Notes: generated by a model from the sequence alone, not told the origin. Numbered from the stretch's first letter, positions 38,562 through 47,229 are shown. The stretch: DNA of 64,000 bases from an uncultured Coriobacteriaceae bacterium (GCA_902780305.1 CACZFB010000007.1:50071-114070); one strand, 5' to 3'. Numbers and translations: made by a program.

Positions 38562-39104
38562 CTACATCCCGGCTACGACCTGGGCAAAGTTCATCTCGAA
38601 TCCGGGAAAGACGCTCGACAATACGGTTTCGCCAAAACCATGCATGGCCATCACCGCATCGGAGCCAAAGTTATAGACAAGCGTGCGCTCACGCATGGGG
38701 TCACAGATCCAGTACTCACGTACGCCGGCTTCACGATACAGGTTGAGTTTGGAAATGTAGTCCATCTCGGGGTTGGATGGAGAGACGACTTCCATTACGA
38801 AGTCGGGCGCGCCTTCGCACCCACGATCCGAGAGCTTTTTGCTGTCGCATACGGCTAGCACATCTGGCTCAACAAAAGTGCTGTCGTCGGCAAAGAGGTT
38901 CACTGCCAGAGGGGCGGGATAAACCTTGCATGGCCCGCCATGGGCATCAATAAAGTTACCCAGACGACGGACAACGGTCGAGACGATCTCCTGATGCTTT
39001 CTGCTCGGCGAAGCGAGGTCCCAAAGCTCGCCGTCGATGAGCTCGGCACGTACGCCCTCGGGAAGTGCCCAGTAGTCTTGTGCGGTGGCTTTTGGCAGCG
39101 GCAT
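38562..39104 (-). CDS. Uma2 family (DUF820) putative endonuclease
   Basis: A protein of 180 residues. It shows the DUF820/Uma2 pattern, a PD-(D/E)xK-like fold: ELIDGELWDLASPSRKHQEI near the start, VEPDVLAVCD, GAPDFVMEVVSPSN and YREAGVREYWICDP. The acidic residues in EPD and the E-x-V of MEVVSPS are the expected active-site positions. The family is common in actinobacteria and cyanobacteria and its biological role is not settled. The start at 39104 (MPLPKATAQDYW) is chosen from GAGGAGG five bases upstream, not the longer frame from 39185. It lies 82 bases after the TRIC gene on the same strand. Confidence 0.85.
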   Translation of the reverse strand: MPLPKATAQDYWALPEGVRAELIDGELWDLASPSRKHQEIVSTVVRRLGNFIDAHGGPCKVYPAPLAVNLFADDSTFVEPDVLAVCDSKKLSDRGCEGAPDFVMEVVSPSNPEMDYISKLNLYREAGVREYWICDPMRERTLVYNFGSDAVMAMHGFGETVLSSVFPGFEMNFAQVVAGM

Positions 39105-39186
39105 GGCGCCTCCTCTTGGTGTGACGATGCGTCCAGTACCAGTATACCCATCGTGTGCGCTGGCCTGCGACAGACCGTCCCGCACG

Positions 39187-39861
39187 CTACCGGTCCTTGC
39201 GTGTGCGCAGCTCTCGGGTCAGCCGCTTGCCGGCATTGGCCACCTTGGGCGCCAGGTCAACGTCGGCCGGGGACTTGATGTCCAGCTTTAGCGAGACTCT
39301 GCGTAGCAGCACCACCGTTACCAGAGTAACCGCAACGGCCACGTACTCGTTGGCGTTAAAGCCCTTTATGCACAGATAGTAGGCCACCGATCCGGCAACC
39401 GCGCACAGCGCATAGAGGTTGGAGCGCCTGAACACCTGCGGAATCTCTCCCAAGAACACGTCGCGCAGCATGCCGCCGCCAACGCCGGTAATGGTGCCCA
39501 TAAGCACGACGGACGCGGCATAGAGCTCGTGGCTTAGCGCCTTGCTGGTTCCGGCCACCACAAAGAGCGCCACCGAAACCATGTCCACCCACTCGTAGAG
39601 GTTGGGAAAATGCTTTACGGTGTGGGGAAACACAAAGCCCACCAAAGCCGTGAGCACGCACAGGGGGATTGCCAGATGCGAGCTGAGGGCATATACGGAG
39701 CCGGTCTGCATAATGCAATCGCGCAGCAGACCGCCGCCCAGCGCGCAAATGAGGCACAGGCCAACGAACCCCACGAGGTCTAACTTGCGCTCCTGAGCAG
39801 CAAGGACGCCCGCCAAGGCACCCACCACCACTGCCGCAAGATCAAGCCACTCGGGAACCAT
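39187..39861 (-). CDS. TRIC (UPF0126) family membrane channel protein
   Basis: A protein of 224 residues with seven predicted hydrophobic segments arranged as two UPF0126 repeats. The repeat signatures are ALGGGLLRDCI (about 42) and GVGGGMLRDVFLGEIP (about 130). Bacterial TRIC proteins form trimeric cation (K+) channels. The C-terminus is basic (ELRTRKDR). The start at 39861 (MVPEWLDL) has AAAGGAG upstream; the ATG at 39879 has none. Confidence 0.88.
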   Translation of the reverse strand: MVPEWLDLAAVVVGALAGVLAAQERKLDLVGFVGLCLICALGGGLLRDCIMQTGSVYALSSHLAIPLCVLTALVGFVFPHTVKHFPNLYEWVDMVSVALFVVAGTSKALSHELYAASVVLMGTITGVGGGMLRDVFLGEIPQVFRRSNLYALCAVAGSVAYYLCIKGFNANEYVAVAVTLVTVVLLRRVSLKLDIKSPADVDLAPKVANAGKRLTRELRTRKDR

Positions 39862-40082
39862 CGTCCCACTCCTTTCCATGCGGACAACGCCGCGTTATTG
39901 CTCATGCCTCGGCCGATCCGTTCGATGGTGACGGTGGTGATGCGTGGGCTCACGAATTTGCGGTGAAATTTTCGGGACATGATACCCGCTTGTCCAGATT
40001 GTGTCCAGAAAGATGGCCAGAATACCCGGGTTGGCTGGCGCATGCTGCGTCCGTGGCCACCTCGTGAAAACGGACGCGTTCG
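39862..40082. other. Intergenic stretch without a gene
   Basis: The gap 39862-40210 between the divergent TRIC and rpmE genes contains a GCGGACAACGC half-motif near 39880 (shared with the palindrome at 16871), two nearby copies of TGTCCAGA around 39993-40008, and at its right end the rpmE promoter. I see no coding signal in it. Confidence 0.5.
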
Positions 40083-40111
40083 TTGCGTCGCTCGGGGCTT
40101 TGCGCTATATT
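40083..40111 (+). promoter_or_regulatory. Promoter of rpmE
   Basis: -35 TTGCGT at 40083-40088, a 17-base spacer, and -10 TATATT at 40106-40111. This leaves a leader of about 95 bases. The leader contains a short hairpin (CCTGGTC-GGTA-ACCAGG) just before the ribosome-binding site, which could affect translation. Confidence 0.5.
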
Positions 40112-40210
40112 TGTACGGCTTGACCGTCGCGGTGGCAGACGTCCTGCTCTGTGCCGCGGGGGAGAAACCCTGTCCTGGTCGGTAACCAGGGCCTACGTAA
40201 GGAGTCACAC

Positions 40211-40636
40211 ATGAAGCAAGGAATCCATCCCGACTACATGGAGTGCACGGTTCGCTGCTCCTGCGGCAACACGTGGACCACGCGCGCCACGGTCCCCAGC
40301 ATGAGGCTGGACCTGTGCGACAAGTGCCACCCGTTCTACACCGGCACCCAGAAGCTCGTTGACACCGGCGGACGCGTCCAGCGCTTTGCCGACAAGTTTG
40401 GTGGCGCCGCTGCCGCGCAGCTTGCTCGCGCCGCTGCCGCCAAGGAGGCCCGCGCCAAGAAGGCCGCCGAGGCTGCCGCCGCCAAGAAGGCCGCTGCCGA
40501 GGCCAAGGCCGCTGCCAAGGCCAAGCGCGCCGCTGAGTTCGCCAAGAAGGCCGAGGCTGAGGCTGCAAAGAAGGCTGCCGAGGAGGCCAAGGCCGCCGAG
40601 GAGGCTACGGTGGAGGCCGAGGAGGCCACCGAGTAG
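40211..40636 (+). CDS. rpmE: Ribosomal protein L31 (zinc-binding type) with long Ala/Lys-rich C-terminal tail
   Basis: A protein of 141 residues. Residues 1-65 are a normal L31: MKQGIHPDY start and the zinc ligands C16, C18, C36 and C39. Usual L31 length is about 65-80. Residues 66-141 are nearly all Ala, Lys and Glu with about 11-residue periodicity, expected to form one charged helix. The tail is in frame with no stop or repeat boundary. The start is supported by AAGGAG eight bases upstream. rpmE next to prfA is normal in actinobacteria; here two extra genes lie between them. Confidence 0.93.
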   Translation: MKQGIHPDYMECTVRCSCGNTWTTRATVPSMRLDLCDKCHPFYTGTQKLVDTGGRVQRFADKFGGAAAAQLARAAAAKEARAKKAAEAAAAKKAAAEAKAAAKAKRAAEFAKKAEAEAAKKAAEEAKAAEEATVEAEEATE

Positions 40637-40662
40637 CACGCGATTCTGTAGAGCATCGCGCG

Positions 40663-40690
40663 AGGGGCAGGTCCTGTGGGCCTGCCCCTT
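40663..40690. terminator. Hairpin between rpmE and the convergent zinc-ribbon gene
   Basis: The stem AGGGGCAGG pairs with CCTGCCCCT and is followed by a short T-rich stretch. It is placed to terminate rpmE and, on the other strand, the zinc-ribbon gene ending at 40703. Confidence 0.65.
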
Positions 40691-40702
40691 TGCTATGTCG
40701 CG

Positions 40703-42175
40703 TTACTCTTTGCTCAGCAGATAAGTGTCGGTAAACTGAGCCGTGGCCTTGTGCGGGAAGAGGCCCAGCACCATCTCGTCGTAGGTGTGGGTCGAGGTTA
40801 CCTTGGCTATTGCGGCGGACGGGTCGTCGTCGGTGCCAAACGCCAAGACAAAGCTCACTTCGCCGCGAGCGCTTCCCGAAGTGGTGCACGTAATGGTGAG
40901 GTCGCTGTCGGTGGTCTCGTCGTGGGTGGTGGAGATGGTGCCCGCAAAGGGGAACTCCTCCAGCCGTTCGTCTCCGGTGGTCGACTCCTGGCTCTTGTCG
41001 AGCCGCTTATGAAAATGCACGAGCGCAGAGACGTTGCCCTTTACCTGGCCCTTTCCCAAGGTTGAGTCCCCTACGCTGTCTATGGTTACCACGAGCTCCT
41101 CGCCCCGGGCGCCGTAGCAGTTGGCGCCTACGGCCTTTTGCTCAAGCAGTTCGCCGCGCCACGTGCCCACCAGCGGCTCGAAGCTCTTGGTGGTCGCCCC
41201 GCTGTTGGCCTCGGCCTTTCGCAGGCTCCACTTGCCCGACTCAAAAGCAAAGTGCGCGGTAATGGTGCCCTCGTATGCCGAGAAGTTCTCCTGCTTGCTG
41301 CAGCGGATAACCACGTCGTCGGTGGCGGTGTCGTTTTGGGGCGTTGCGTTAAAGTCGCTGCCGTCCACCTCGAACTCACCGTCGCCATAGATGTCTGCGA
41401 GCGAGGTGTCGCCCGGCTTGGCTGCCTCGTTGAGCACCTTGTCCATGTTCTCTAGGACTTTGTCCTCGTCCACGCCTGACTGGGCGGTAAGCGAGACCCC
41501 GTGCTCGGCGGGCTCTCCAACAATGGACCAGCCGTCTTGCCTGAGCACGTACGTTACCGCTACGTTGCGCACGGCATGGATGGCCGCGTCGGTAAACGTT
41601 GCCTCCGCCTCCACGCTAAAGGCCGTGGGGCTAACGCCGGCCTCGTCGAGGTCTTGGGGAACCTGCGTGGGTTCGCGCTTGGTTACGGTGATGCTCGACA
41701 GGGGAATCTCCAGGTCGGGGCCGTAGGTGCCACCCGAGTATTCGTAGGTGGTGAGCAGCTGCGAAAGGTCGTCCTCGATCTGCTGGTAGGAGGGGGTGTT
41801 GGTCGTGCTCAGTATGAGCCAGGCGCCACCCACGATGGCCACCACCAGCAGGGCGAGGCCAATGCCCACGGCCTTTTGGTGGCTAGCAAAGAACTCGGAG
41901 AAGCGATTGCGCTTTGCGGAGATGTAGTTCTCGGTTACCTTGGCCACCTCGCGGAACTCGGGGTTCTCGTTGGGGGCGGCGACGGGGCTTTCCTCGGGCA
42001 CCCACGAGCGCTCCTCGGTTCCCTCGGGGTCCGACGTGGGTTGGGTCTGAGGCTGGGGCTCCGTGGGCTCCTCTTCCAGCATGGCTGTGGCGTGAGGCTC
42101 GGGAAGGATGGAGCCGCAGTGCGAGCAGCGGGTTGCGAGGTCGTTGTTTTCCTGTCCGCAGGAAGGGCAGTGCAT
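40703..42175 (-). CDS. Zinc-ribbon membrane protein with large extracytoplasmic domain
   Basis: A protein of 490 residues. An N-terminal zinc ribbon (CPSC and CSHC, residues 3-22) is followed by a Pro/Glu/Thr-rich linker to about 75, a basic segment, one membrane helix (about 98-120, VGIGLALLVVAIVGGAWLI) and ~370 residues of repeated beta-rich sequence outside. Two related sub-domains are suggested by similar strands (VTYVLRQDGWSIVGEPAEHG, and ITAHFAFESGKWSLRKAEA). Function not recognised; zinc-ribbon plus single-helix proteins of this kind are common in Gram-positives. The start at 42175 has GGAGG six bases upstream. Confidence 0.8.
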   Translation of the reverse strand: MHCPSCGQENNDLATRCSHCGSILPEPHATAMLEEEPTEPQPQTQPTSDPEGTEERSWVPEESPVAAPNENPEFREVAKVTENYISAKRNRFSEFFASHQKAVGIGLALLVVAIVGGAWLILSTTNTPSYQQIEDDLSQLLTTYEYSGGTYGPDLEIPLSSITVTKREPTQVPQDLDEAGVSPTAFSVEAEATFTDAAIHAVRNVAVTYVLRQDGWSIVGEPAEHGVSLTAQSGVDEDKVLENMDKVLNEAAKPGDTSLADIYGDGEFEVDGSDFNATPQNDTATDDVVIRCSKQENFSAYEGTITAHFAFESGKWSLRKAEANSGATTKSFEPLVGTWRGELLEQKAVGANCYGARGEELVVTIDSVGDSTLGKGQVKGNVSALVHFHKRLDKSQESTTGDERLEEFPFAGTISTTHDETTDSDLTITCTTSGSARGEVSFVLAFGTDDDPSAAIAKVTSTHTYDEMVLGLFPHKATAQFTDTYLLSKE

Positions 42176-42303
42176 GGGGTACCTCCATTGGTCCTCGCGG
42201 TGACAAGCGCGGGCCGCGCTCCCTCAATACTATACCCCCTTCGATGAGGGGGCAGTCCCGCCGTGGTTACCAGTCGCTCTTGGCGTGTTGAGCGGGGTTC
42301 AGG

Positions 42304-42511
42304 CAAGTGGTTACACGTTTCGGGTCGAAAAGAGCCACTTTTTTGGCGATATGTGTCGTTTTTGAGTGTCGCGAAATACGGGGCCGCATTTTTGAGCCTC
42401 CTACCTGCGGCGATGGCGGGCCGCTTTGGCTACGGTGGGCGTTTGAGACTTAAAAACGACACATATCGCCGATTTCTTGGCTCTTTTCGACCCAAAACGT
42501 GTAACCACCTG
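42304..42511. mobile_element. MITE-like 208-bp palindromic element, copy A
   Basis: The element begins CAAGTGGTTACACGTTT and ends AAACGTGTAACCACCTG. The terminal inverted repeats are 34 bases with two mismatches. It also has inner inverted repeats around GGCGATATGTGTCGTTTTT. It is too short to code. Its reverse complement closely matches copy B at 43783-43990, which has exactly the same length. It fills most of the 386-base gap 42176-42561; the rest of that gap holds only a small hairpin at 42235-42252. Confidence 0.85.
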
Positions 42512-42561
42512 GCGTGGTCATGGTCCGCCAGCCCGGACGTAACGGTTCTCCTGGCCTGCAC

Positions 42562-43737
42562 CTACGTACGGAGAACCGTGTCACGCAACGCACGACGCGT
42601 TTCCCGTAACGTCTCGCTTTGGGGCCGTAAACGCTTGCCCAAACGCTTGGCCACCATGCGTGCGGTAGTGTCGAACGCGACATTGTCGTACACGACCTCC
42701 TTGGTGAGCGAGATAACCTCGACGTGCATGGCCCGAAGCGCGAGCGTTCGACGTAGCCCAAGCTCGAGTCGCGCAGAATCGGAGTGAAATTCCTCACTGT
42801 CGTATTCGACGTCCAACCGCACTGCGGGCCAGTAGAGGTCGGGGACGAGCGTGTGCTTGGTGGTGAGTGTCTCGGCCCGTTTGGTTACGTGCCTTCGCGC
42901 GTTGAGCACGGGTCGGGGAATTGCGTAGCCGCCCAAGTTGCGGGGGAGACACAAAAGCAGGTATACGGCGGTTTCCATGGGCGATGCGGAAGCGGGAGCA
43001 ATCAGTCCGCACGCGCGTTGCGCAAGCAGCGCCCCCGGAAAGCCCTTGGCGCGATCGATAAAGGCGCGCAACCGATCGGGCGTGGTAAACGGCTCCTGGT
43101 TGTAGAGGGTTAGGGTGGAGTGCAGCAACGACGGCGTGTTTGCCCCTACCAGTCGGTAGGCCCCACACAGTTCCATGCCAACCATAACGAGCTCCACAAG
43201 GCTCAGATGCGATGCGAGTAGCAAGAACGAAAATTCAGGCGTGGGTACGTACACCCGATGGCCAATGTGCCAGAGCGATCCGCTCGGAGGGTTTTTGGAG
43301 CAGCAGCGAACGTTCACGTGCTTAACGCGGTGGCGGCTGCTCGCATTGCCTACCAACACGAACAGTGGGGACGTGCGAGAGGGAGGCCTGATGCCCAGCA
43401 AGTCGTAGGGAATGCGCTTGATGTCTCGGGAGTTCGCGGAGCAGTCCGCAAATCCTGCCATTCGCGAACGGTTGAGCAGGGGAAGGCCGTTAACATCCTC
43501 CTCGAACTCTTGAGCGATGGCGGGGCACCTGCCAAAGATGCTTGTCTCGGCAAGCGAGGCTGCCACGTCCTCGTCCGTAAGCCAGTGCTTCTCGTCGATC
43601 ACGACCGGATGCGTGACCGAGACTTGCGGGGTCTCGTCCAGATGGTTGATCGTGTGGCAGCGGTCGCGGTAAAAGGCGAGCGCGGATGGGCCGTCCAGAA
43701 CAACGGGGGCATTGTGTGCGGTGGAATGAGTACTCAT
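42562..43737 (-). CDS. Putative PD-(D/E)xK (DUF559/Vsr-like) nuclease-domain protein
   Basis: A protein of 391 residues, no signal and no membrane segment. The C-terminal part has the pattern PDLYWPAVRLDVEYDSEEFH, then R-L-E-L-G-L-R-R and AMHVEVISLTKE. This looks like the core of DUF559/Vsr-type endonuclease folds (Asp, then E-x-D). The N-terminal ~290 residues contain a beta-rich module (HVNVRC, GHRVYVPTPEFSFLLLAS) of a kind I associate with coriobacterial multi-copy proteins of unknown role; an AbiEi-type antitoxin relationship is possible but not shown. The start at 43737 has AAGGAAAT upstream. Two inverted 208-bp elements frame the gene. Confidence 0.65.
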   Translation of the reverse strand: MSTHSTAHNAPVVLDGPSALAFYRDRCHTINHLDETPQVSVTHPVVIDEKHWLTDEDVAASLAETSIFGRCPAIAQEFEEDVNGLPLLNRSRMAGFADCSANSRDIKRIPYDLLGIRPPSRTSPLFVLVGNASSRHRVKHVNVRCCSKNPPSGSLWHIGHRVYVPTPEFSFLLLASHLSLVELVMVGMELCGAYRLVGANTPSLLHSTLTLYNQEPFTTPDRLRAFIDRAKGFPGALLAQRACGLIAPASASPMETAVYLLLCLPRNLGGYAIPRPVLNARRHVTKRAETLTTKHTLVPDLYWPAVRLDVEYDSEEFHSDSARLELGLRRTLALRAMHVEVISLTKEVVYDNVAFDTTARMVAKRLGKRLRPQSETLRETRRALRDTVLRT

Positions 43738-43782
43738 GGGATATTTCCTTCGGTTCTGCTAACGGTTCGGAAGAGGTTCGAA

Positions 43783-43990
43783 CAGGTGGTTACACGTTTT
43801 GGTCCAAGAATAGCCAAGAATTCGGCGATATGTGTCGTTTTTAAGTCTCAAATTCCCACCGTAGCCAAAGCAGCCCGCCATCGTCGCAGGTAGGAGGCTC
43901 AAAAATGCGGCCCCGTATTTTGCGATACTCAAAAACGACACATATCGCCAAAAAAGTGGCTCTTTTCGACCCAAAACGTGTAACCACCTG
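43783..43990. mobile_element. MITE-like 208-bp palindromic element, copy B
   Basis: It begins CAGGTGGTTACACGTTTT and ends AAAACGTGTAACCACCTG, 18 bases of perfect terminal inverted repeat with weaker pairing inward. It matches the reverse complement of copy A over its whole length with scattered changes. It lies in the 418-base gap 43738-44155. The remaining 165 bases, up to the prfA start, hold a C-rich stretch (44033-44068) and the prfA leader, and no gene that I can support. Confidence 0.85.
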
Positions 43991-44155
43991 CCGCGGGCCA
44001 GTAGCATCCCGATATGAAGGCCAAAAAAGAGCCACGTCCCACGTCCCCCACGTCCCCGCGCCCCCGCAAGCATGCGCAATTCGTGCAAAGCCGCACGTCT
44101 TGGCGCGGTGGTGTATCCTAGATGGGCTAAACGTCGAATCGCGCAAGGAGCAATC

Positions 44156-45223
44156 ATGGGAGACAAGCTACAAAAGCTCATCGCCGCGTACGAGGAGCTG
44201 GAAAAGAGAATGGTCGACCCCGCCGTGGTGGGCGACCCCAAGGAATACGCCCGCATCGCCAAGGAGCACGCGAGCCAGGCCGAGCTCGTTGCCAAGGCTC
44301 GCGAGTACCTTACCGCCCTGGACGACATTGAGGTCGCCAAGGAGATGCTGCACGAGGAGTCCGACCCCGACGAGAAGGCCATGCTCCAGGAGGACATCGC
44401 GGCCAATGAGGCCAAGCTGCCCTCGCTCGAGCAGGAGATCAAGATCATGCTCATCCCGGGCGACCCCAACGACGAGAAGGACACCATCGTGGAGATTCGC
44501 GCCGGCGTGGGCGGCGACGAGGCGGCCATCTTTGCCGGCGACCTCTACGACATGTACCATCGCTTCGCGACCGGCCGCAAGTGGAAGATCGAGGTCCTCT
44601 CGTCGAGCCCCAGCGAGGCGGGTGGGTTCAAAACCATCGAGTTTAAGGTGACGGGCGACAAGGTGTACTCCGTAATGAAGTACGAGAGTGGCGTGCACCG
44701 CGTGCAGCGCGTGCCCAAGACCGAGAGTCAGGGCCGCATCCACACCTCTACGGCCACCGTCGCCGTGCTGCCCGAGGCCGACGAGATCGACATCCAGATT
44801 GCCGAGGAGGACCTGCGCATAGACACCTACTGCGCGAGCGGCCCCGGCGGGCAGGGCGTGAACACCACATATTCTGCCGTGCGCATTACCCACCTGCCCA
44901 CCAACACCGTGGTGCAGTCGCAGGACCAGCGCTCGCAGATTCAAAACCGCGAGGTGTGCATGCAAATGTTGCGCGCACGCCTGTACGAGATGGAGCTGGA
45001 GCGTCAGCAGGCCGAGCAAGGTGCCGAGCGCCTGGCCCAAATCGGCCACGGCAACCGTTCCGAGAAGATTCGCACGTACAACCAGCCGCAGGATCGCGTG
45101 ACCGACCACCGGATTGGCTTTAACGCCACTTACAACGGCGTGCTTTTGGGCGACACGCTGCAAAGCGTAATCGAGGCGCTGGCTGCCGCCGACCGCGCGC
45201 AGCGTCTTGCCGAGGCGGTGTGA
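44156..45223 (+). CDS. prfA: Peptide chain release factor 1
   Basis: A protein of 355 residues, normal length for RF1. It ends translation at UAA and UAG. The GGQ motif that triggers peptidyl-tRNA hydrolysis is present in GPGGQGVN (about residues 230-232), and the flanking [13 protein letters not shown] is typical. The start at 44156 has AAGGAG six bases upstream and begins MGDKLQKL. Its TGA stop overlaps the start of prmC by one base, so RF1 and the enzyme that methylates it are translated together. Confidence 0.97.
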   Translation: MGDKLQKLIAAYEELEKRMVDPAVVGDPKEYARIAKEHASQAELVAKAREYLTALDDIEVAKEMLHEESDPDEKAMLQEDIAANEAKLPSLEQEIKIMLIPGDPNDEKDTIVEIRAGVGGDEAAIFAGDLYDMYHRFATGRKWKIEVLSSSPSEAGGFKTIEFKVTGDKVYSVMKYESGVHRVQRVPKTESQGRIHTSTATVAVLPEADEIDIQIAEEDLRIDTYCASGPGGQGVNTTYSAVRITHLPTNTVVQSQDQRSQIQNREVCMQMLRARLYEMELERQQAEQGAERLAQIGHGNRSEKIRTYNQPQDRVTDHRIGFNATYNGVLLGDTLQSVIEALAAADRAQRLAEAV

Positions 45224-46119
45224 TGCCCACCGAGGTCTGGACGGTAAAGCGCATTCTTACCTGGACGACGGGGTACTTGGAGCGCAAGGGCGACGAGCAC
45301 CCGCGTCTCTCGGCGGAATGGCTGCTGAGCAACGCCTGCGGGCTCACGCGGGTGGAAATCTACATGAACTTCGACAAGCCGCTTACGCCGAGCGAGCTCG
45401 ACCTCATGCGCGCCGGCGTTCGTCGGCGTGGTGCGGGCGAGCCGCTGCAGTACGTTACGGGCGAGATGCCGTTTCGCCACATCGTGCTGCGCTGCGAGAA
45501 GGGCGTGCTCATCCCCAGACCCGAGACCGAGATCTTGGTGGACGCCGCGCTGGAGGGCGTGGACGCCGCCCTGGCCTGTGGCGACGAGCACACCATGCCG
45601 CGCGTGTTGGAGGTAGGTACCGGAACCGGGTGCATCGCCTGCTCCATCGCCGGCGAGCGCAAGCGGGCCATCGTGATCGCCACCGACGTGTCGCCGCAGG
45701 CTGCGGCGCTGGCCAGGCGCAACGAGGAAGCGCTGGGGCTGGGCGGACGCGTGGACGTGGTAGCGTGCGACCTGGTTGCCGGCGTGGCGGAAGAGCTTAT
45801 GGGCACCTTTGCCGTGTTCGTCTCGAACCCGCCCTACATCCCCAGTGACGTGGTGCCCACGCTGCCCGTGGAGGTGCAGGGCTTCGAGCCGGGGCTTGCG
45901 CTGGACGGCGGCCCCGACGGACTCGACGTGTTTCGCCGGCTGCTGGACGAGGCTCCGCGGGTGCTTGCCCCAGGCGGCATGCTGTGTGTGGAGCTGTTCG
46001 AGGAGAACGTGCACGATGCGGCGCTGCTCGTCGAGGAGCAGCCGGGCTGGGCGAGCGTCGAGGTGCGAGACGACCTCACGCATCGCCCGCGCGTGCTGGT
46101 GGCCGTACGAGACCGATAG
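45223..46119 (+). CDS. prmC: Release factor glutamine methyltransferase
   Basis: A protein of 298 residues. It methylates the Gln of the GGQ motif of release factors using S-adenosylmethionine. The N-terminal helical domain is followed by a Rossmann methyltransferase fold with EVGTGTGCIA (SAM binding, about residue 130) and the catalytic NPPY in VSNPPYIPSD. The ATG at 45223 overlaps the prfA stop (TGATG); a GTG one codon earlier is also possible. Confidence 0.95.
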   Translation: MPTEVWTVKRILTWTTGYLERKGDEHPRLSAEWLLSNACGLTRVEIYMNFDKPLTPSELDLMRAGVRRRGAGEPLQYVTGEMPFRHIVLRCEKGVLIPRPETEILVDAALEGVDAALACGDEHTMPRVLEVGTGTGCIACSIAGERKRAIVIATDVSPQAAALARRNEEALGLGGRVDVVACDLVAGVAEELMGTFAVFVSNPPYIPSDVVPTLPVEVQGFEPGLALDGGPDGLDVFRRLLDEAPRVLAPGGMLCVELFEENVHDAALLVEEQPGWASVEVRDDLTHRPRVLVAVRDR

Positions 46120-46164
46120 CGTCGTCCCTTGCGGTCCGTGTTGTAACGTTAGAGAGGAAATACC

Positions 46165-46530
46165 ATGCGCGTAGTTGTTCCCTGCGAGACCAGCGACGGT
46201 CTGGATAGTGTTCGCAGCGGCCATTTTGGCCATGCGCCCTGGCTTACGGTCGTCGACTTCGACGACAATATGCATCCGGTAACGGTGGACGTGGTGCAAA
46301 ACGCCGACCACGACGTTGCGGGATGCGGTGGCGTGATTGCGCACGTCATGGGCTTGCATGCCGACGCCATCATTGCGGCGGGCATGGGCATGCCACCGCT
46401 CATGCGCTTTACGCAGGCGGGCGTCGCGGTGTACGTGGACCGCGAGACACCTGGTGTAGCGGACGTGCTGGTAAAGTTCGTGGCGGGCGAGGTGGCGCGC
46501 ATGTCGCCCGACGACGCCTGCCGCCACTGA
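46165..46530 (+). CDS. NifB/NifX-type (Dinitrogenase cofactor) small binding protein
   Basis: A protein of 121 residues matching the NifX/NafY-like fold: VVPCETSDGLDS, SGHFGHAPWLTVVD, GGVIAHVMGLHADAIIAAGMGMPP and FTQAGVAVY are the usual landmarks. Members bind Fe-Mo or Fe-S cofactors; in organisms without nitrogenase the role is unclear, and no nitrogenase gene is near. The start has AGAGGAAA upstream. The TGA stop is the first triplet of a TGAGAAAAGGGG palindrome, which probably terminates the transcript. Confidence 0.85.
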   Translation: MRVVVPCETSDGLDSVRSGHFGHAPWLTVVDFDDNMHPVTVDVVQNADHDVAGCGGVIAHVMGLHADAIIAAGMGMPPLMRFTQAGVAVYVDRETPGVADVLVKFVAGEVARMSPDDACRH

Positions 46531-46556
46531 GAAAAGGGGCCAAACCCCTTTTCTCA
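46528..46556. repeat. Palindrome TGAGAAAAGGGG family, terminator-like, on a stop codon
   Basis: A perfect 12-base stem (TGAGAAAAGGGG) around CCAAA followed by TTTT, so it reads as an intrinsic terminator for the NifX-like gene. It is identical to the hairpin at 5393-5421 and, as there, begins with the TGA stop codon of the upstream gene. Confidence 0.85.
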
Positions 46557-46575
46557 TTTTGGGCAGCCGGGGGAG

Positions 46576-47229
46576 ATGATTGCCGTGGGAGAAGTGCTGC
46601 GGGTGAGTCAGGACGATCCGGACGCGGACGCGCTCGCCACGGCGGCGCACGTGCTGCGCGAAGGTGGCGTGCTGGTGATGCCAACCGACTCGGTGTACGG
46701 CATCGGCTGCGCGGCTACGGCGGCCAACCCCGCTCACGAGCGCATCTTTGCCATCAAGCGCCGCGACCGTGCGCAAACGCTGCCGTGGCTCGTGGCCGAC
46801 GTCGAGGACCTGCATGCGTACGGCACAGACGTACCCGCGTGGGCGGACCGCCTTGCCCGCGAGCTGTGGCCGGGGGCGCTCACACTGGTGGTGGACGCAA
46901 GCGAGGCCGTGCCGCCCGAGTATCGGGGCGCCGACGGCACCATTGCCCTGCGCGTCCCCAACTCCAACCTCGTTCGGTCGCTCGCGCGTGAGGTGGGTCC
47001 GCTGGCAACCACCAGCGCCAACACGCACGGCGAGGCGGCAGCTACCAGCGGCGCCGGAATTGAGGGGCGCATCGTGGCCGAGGCCAACCTTACGCTGGAC
47101 GCGGGACCTGCGCCCATCGCGGTTGCAAGCACCATCGTGGGAGTTGCAGATGCCGGTCCGTGCGTGTATCGGGAGGGCGCCATACCCACGGCGCGCATCA
47201 TGAGAATCGCAAAAGGGGAGAGACGATGA
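46576..47229 (+). CDS. tsaC: L-threonylcarbamoyladenylate synthase (YrdC/Sua5 family)
   Basis: A protein of 217 residues. It makes threonylcarbamoyl-AMP from Thr, bicarbonate and ATP, the first step of the t6A modification of ANN-decoding tRNAs. YrdC motifs are present: GGVLVMPTDSVYGIGC (about 30-45), KRRDRAQTLPWLV, PGALTLVV, IALRVPN and TTSANTHGE. The ATG at 46576 sits very close to GGGGGAG; an in-frame GTG at 46585 has better spacing. Its stop overlaps the nudC start by four bases (ATGA). Confidence 0.93.
   Translation: MIAVGEVLRVSQDDPDADALATAAHVLREGGVLVMPTDSVYGIGCAATAANPAHERIFAIKRRDRAQTLPWLVADVEDLHAYGTDVPAWADRLARELWPGALTLVVDASEAVPPEYRGADGTIALRVPNSNLVRSLAREVGPLATTSANTHGEAAATSGAGIEGRIVAEANLTLDAGPAPIAVASTIVGVADAGPCVYREGAIPTARIMRIAKGERR

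Larger units (their letters stand above)
42304..43990. mobile_element. Cassette: putative nuclease gene between two inverted MITE-like copies
   Basis: Copies A and B are inverted to each other and enclose 1,271 bases, nearly all occupied by one gene (42562-43737). Copy outer ends are 51 and 46 bases from the gene. The unit lies between the zinc-ribbon gene and prfA, in a place where actinobacteria usually have rpmE followed directly by prfA. I found no target-site duplication and no transposase gene. That it moved as a unit is inference. Confidence 0.5.

Noticed and set aside
46165..46530. Evidence for nitrogen fixation
   Set aside because: Only a NifX-like fold is present; these proteins are common in organisms without nitrogenase.
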